In this document: one piece after another, positions 40,844 through 41,924 of the stretch
Layout: the number at the start of each line of letters is the position of its first letter
Numbering within the stretch: the stretch's first letter is position 1
NCBI GenBank assembly: GCA_022704525.1
Contig: JAKJGF010000011.1
Coordinates: 1 to 41,924, forward strand
Reading direction: 5' to 3'
Length of the DNA stretch: 41,924 bases
Source: Bacillota bacterium
Lineage (GTDB): Bacteria; Vulcanimicrobiota; SpSt-956; JAKJGF01
Program-made: the position numbers and the translations under genes
The notes under the pieces: model-generated
The model's database searches: none
What the model was told of the DNA's origin: nothing
What the model saw: only the letters and a program-made list of their open reading frames with translations

Positions 40844-41041
40844 TTTAAGAAAAATATCCTGTTATATATTATTTTTAGATTACATCTATTATTAACTACT
40901 TAATTTTGAAATTTCTAGCTTAATATCTCTTTTCCTTCTCAAAATAAAATTTTAAATAAGCTTTCATCTATGATCTATCAGTTGTCAGATTTTTGAGTTA
41001 ACTTCATAACCTGACCATCAATAATTAACCTACTTTCAGAC

Positions 41042-41782
41042 TTACCATTGATAATCATGGTGAGTATTATTTATCCTGGCACAGAAATCCCGGGTTTCTT
41101 TCATTACTGCCTCGAAGTCTACATTGTAGATAAGATTATCTCCATGGGCACTAAAAAGCATGTGAACCTTATAATTTTTTTCTCTTAATATATAAATTAA
41201 TTTATCAATTGATTGTATCTTATCATGGGATGATACAATATCATTACAATCAGGATAGGGACCAATAGCCCAGTCACCTGTTATCATAGCGCCTTTAAAT
41301 ACAATCATAATATCTTCATATGAATGTTTCGGAGCATAAATGAGATAAAGAGGTTCTTTCCCTAATATTAACTGATAAAGGTCTGTTGTAAAAACCTCAT
41401 CAAACAACCCCATTTTATTTGCTATGTCCTGTCCATAGATTCTTTTATTTTTAGTCCAGTACATATAAAAGAAGCTTTTTATAAAATAATCATTTAAAAA
41501 AGATGAGTGACCTATGAGTTTAGCCCCCGGGAAAGCTTTTTTATAATGAAATATGGAATAAGTATGATCAATATGGGCATGAGATGAAAGAATATATTTA
41601 GGCCCCTTCAACCCTTTTTTATGAATAGTTTCTTTAATTATTTCAATAGGTCTTCCTTTTCTTTTAAAAAAAGGTGGCATTTCAACAATAGCACATTCCC
41701 CGTTGTTTTCAAATAGCCAGGTGGCACATAATGGATTTCCATAACGACCTACTATGTATATACCTTCGGCACATTTATTCAT
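41042..41782 (-). CDS. Metallo-beta-lactamase-fold hydrolase
   Basis: A 246-aa hydrolase of the metallo-beta-lactamase superfamily. The metal motif HAHIDH (H68, H70, D72, H73) follows KGPKYILSS; further ligands are probably H in APKHSYEDIMIVF, D in AMITGDWAIGP and H in LFSAHGDNL. Substrate unknown; the fold covers thioesterases, lactonases and nucleases. The frame is open 24 codons further upstream, but that part (for example PLTIHLSPFTSHHF) is only translated heptamer repeat, so I start at the ATG at 41782. That ATG has no visible ribosome binding site. Confidence 0.85.
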   Translation of the reverse strand: MNKCAEGIYIVGRYGNPLCATWLFENNGECAIVEMPPFFKRKGRPIEIIKETIHKKGLKGPKYILSSHAHIDHTYSIFHYKKAFPGAKLIGHSSFLNDYFIKSFFYMYWTKNKRIYGQDIANKMGLFDEVFTTDLYQLILGKEPLYLIYAPKHSYEDIMIVFKGAMITGDWAIGPYPDCNDIVSSHDKIQSIDKLIYILREKNYKVHMLFSAHGDNLIYNVDFEAVMKETRDFCARINNTHHDYQW

Positions 41783-41787
41783 AAAAT

Positions 41788-41876
41788 GGTGAGAGGTGAA
41801 TGGTGAGAGGTGAATGGTGAGAGGTAATAAATTACAACACTTCTCACTTCTCACTTCTCACTTCTCACTTCTCACG
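41788..41876. repeat. Long inverted array of GTGAGAG / CTTCTCA heptamers
   Basis: Five seven-base units alternating GTGAGAG and GTGAATG are followed, after about 13 bases, by five CTTCTCA units in opposite sense, so the whole block can fold into a hairpin of about 35 bp per arm. It lies directly upstream of the metallo-beta-lactamase-fold gene. The last 48 bases of the window show no gene. Confidence 0.8.
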
Positions 41877-41924
41877 TAACCCCTCTCAAGACTTAAACAT
41901 AATTATCATAGGTACTATAACTTC

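Noticed and set aside
41783..41854. N-terminal extension of the metallo-beta-lactamase-fold gene (PLTIHLSPFTSHH...)
   Set aside because: It is translated heptamer repeat, not conserved protein; the fold begins after the ATG at 41782.
41788..41876. CRISPR array
   Set aside because: Units are seven bases with no unique spacers, and the arms are inverted; no CRISPR array exists in the window.

Overview
The window is AT-rich bacterial chromosome. It encodes the MEP-pathway enzyme IspG, the lipoprotein enzyme Lgt, a MacB/FtsX-type exporter, HD-GYP and histidine-kinase signalling, an XdhD-type molybdenum hydroxylase, archease plus RtcB, and several clostripain-family (C11) proteases. Ribosome binding sites are strong (AGGAGG type) and promoters are readable sigma70-type. 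The intergenic spaces carry degenerate heptamer tandem repeats like those known from cyanobacteria and some uncultured phyla. I cannot place the organism firmly. A deep-branching, uncultured, diderm-like lineage (cyanobacteria/Eremiobacterota side) is a guess; no rRNA or tRNA gene is present to test it.

Layout. 1-2.1 kb: a divergent pair, a truncated membrane sensor (minus) and a membrane HD-GYP phosphodiesterase (plus). 2.1-5.9 kb: an ABC exporter (ATPase then permease, minus) with a small frameshifted gene between them. 5.9-7.9 kb: a truncated MITE, a lysine-rich small protein, a glycine-rich membrane-type protein and a SagB-like nitroreductase. 7.9-11.65 kb: XdhD-like Fe-S/Mo subunit and FAD subunit, preceded by a duplicated ribosome binding site and start. 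11.7-14.6 kb: two MITE copies flanking a PHP phosphoesterase, a lytic transglycosylase and a Csx20-like CRISPR ancillary protein without any CRISPR locus. 14.7-24 kb: lgt (probably leaderless), a DUF3352-like protein with two pilin-like inserts, a divergent urocanase, an HNH nuclease and a giant PQQ-repeat lipoprotein. 24-31.4 kb: three tandem C11 proteases (the middle one frameshifted), a co-regulated acidic repeat protein, an unknown protein and a small exported protein. 31.7-36.8 kb: an archease-rtcB-Imm17-like-comEA-ispG run, then a carboxypeptidase-regulatory/NfeD fusion. 37-42 kb: a fourth C11 protease, pgeF, a cytoplasmic GAF histidine kinase and a metallo-beta-lactamase-fold protein.

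The most interesting signal is a dispersed C11 'module'. Four genes in a row (three proteases and the 29.2 kb gene) have nearly identical promoters, each with an 18-bp box (GTTAACANNTTTGTAACA) 36-37 bp upstream of the -35. Variants of the box precede the fourth protease and the glycine-rich protein. The four proteases and the glycine-rich protein also share an N-terminal tag (KPKE-like, then D-x-V-x-L/I-G/S) in place of a Sec signal peptide, and three proteases share a C-terminal PDG-(S/T)-(P/S)-R/K motif. This looks like one regulon whose products may be sorted or processed together. The shared boxes and tags are visible in the sequence; the functional link is inference.

The second theme is small non-coding repeats: a 224-233 bp MITE family with 27-bp terminal inverted repeats (three copies), another 225-bp inverted-repeat element, and heptamer arrays that sit at stop codons and form hairpins.
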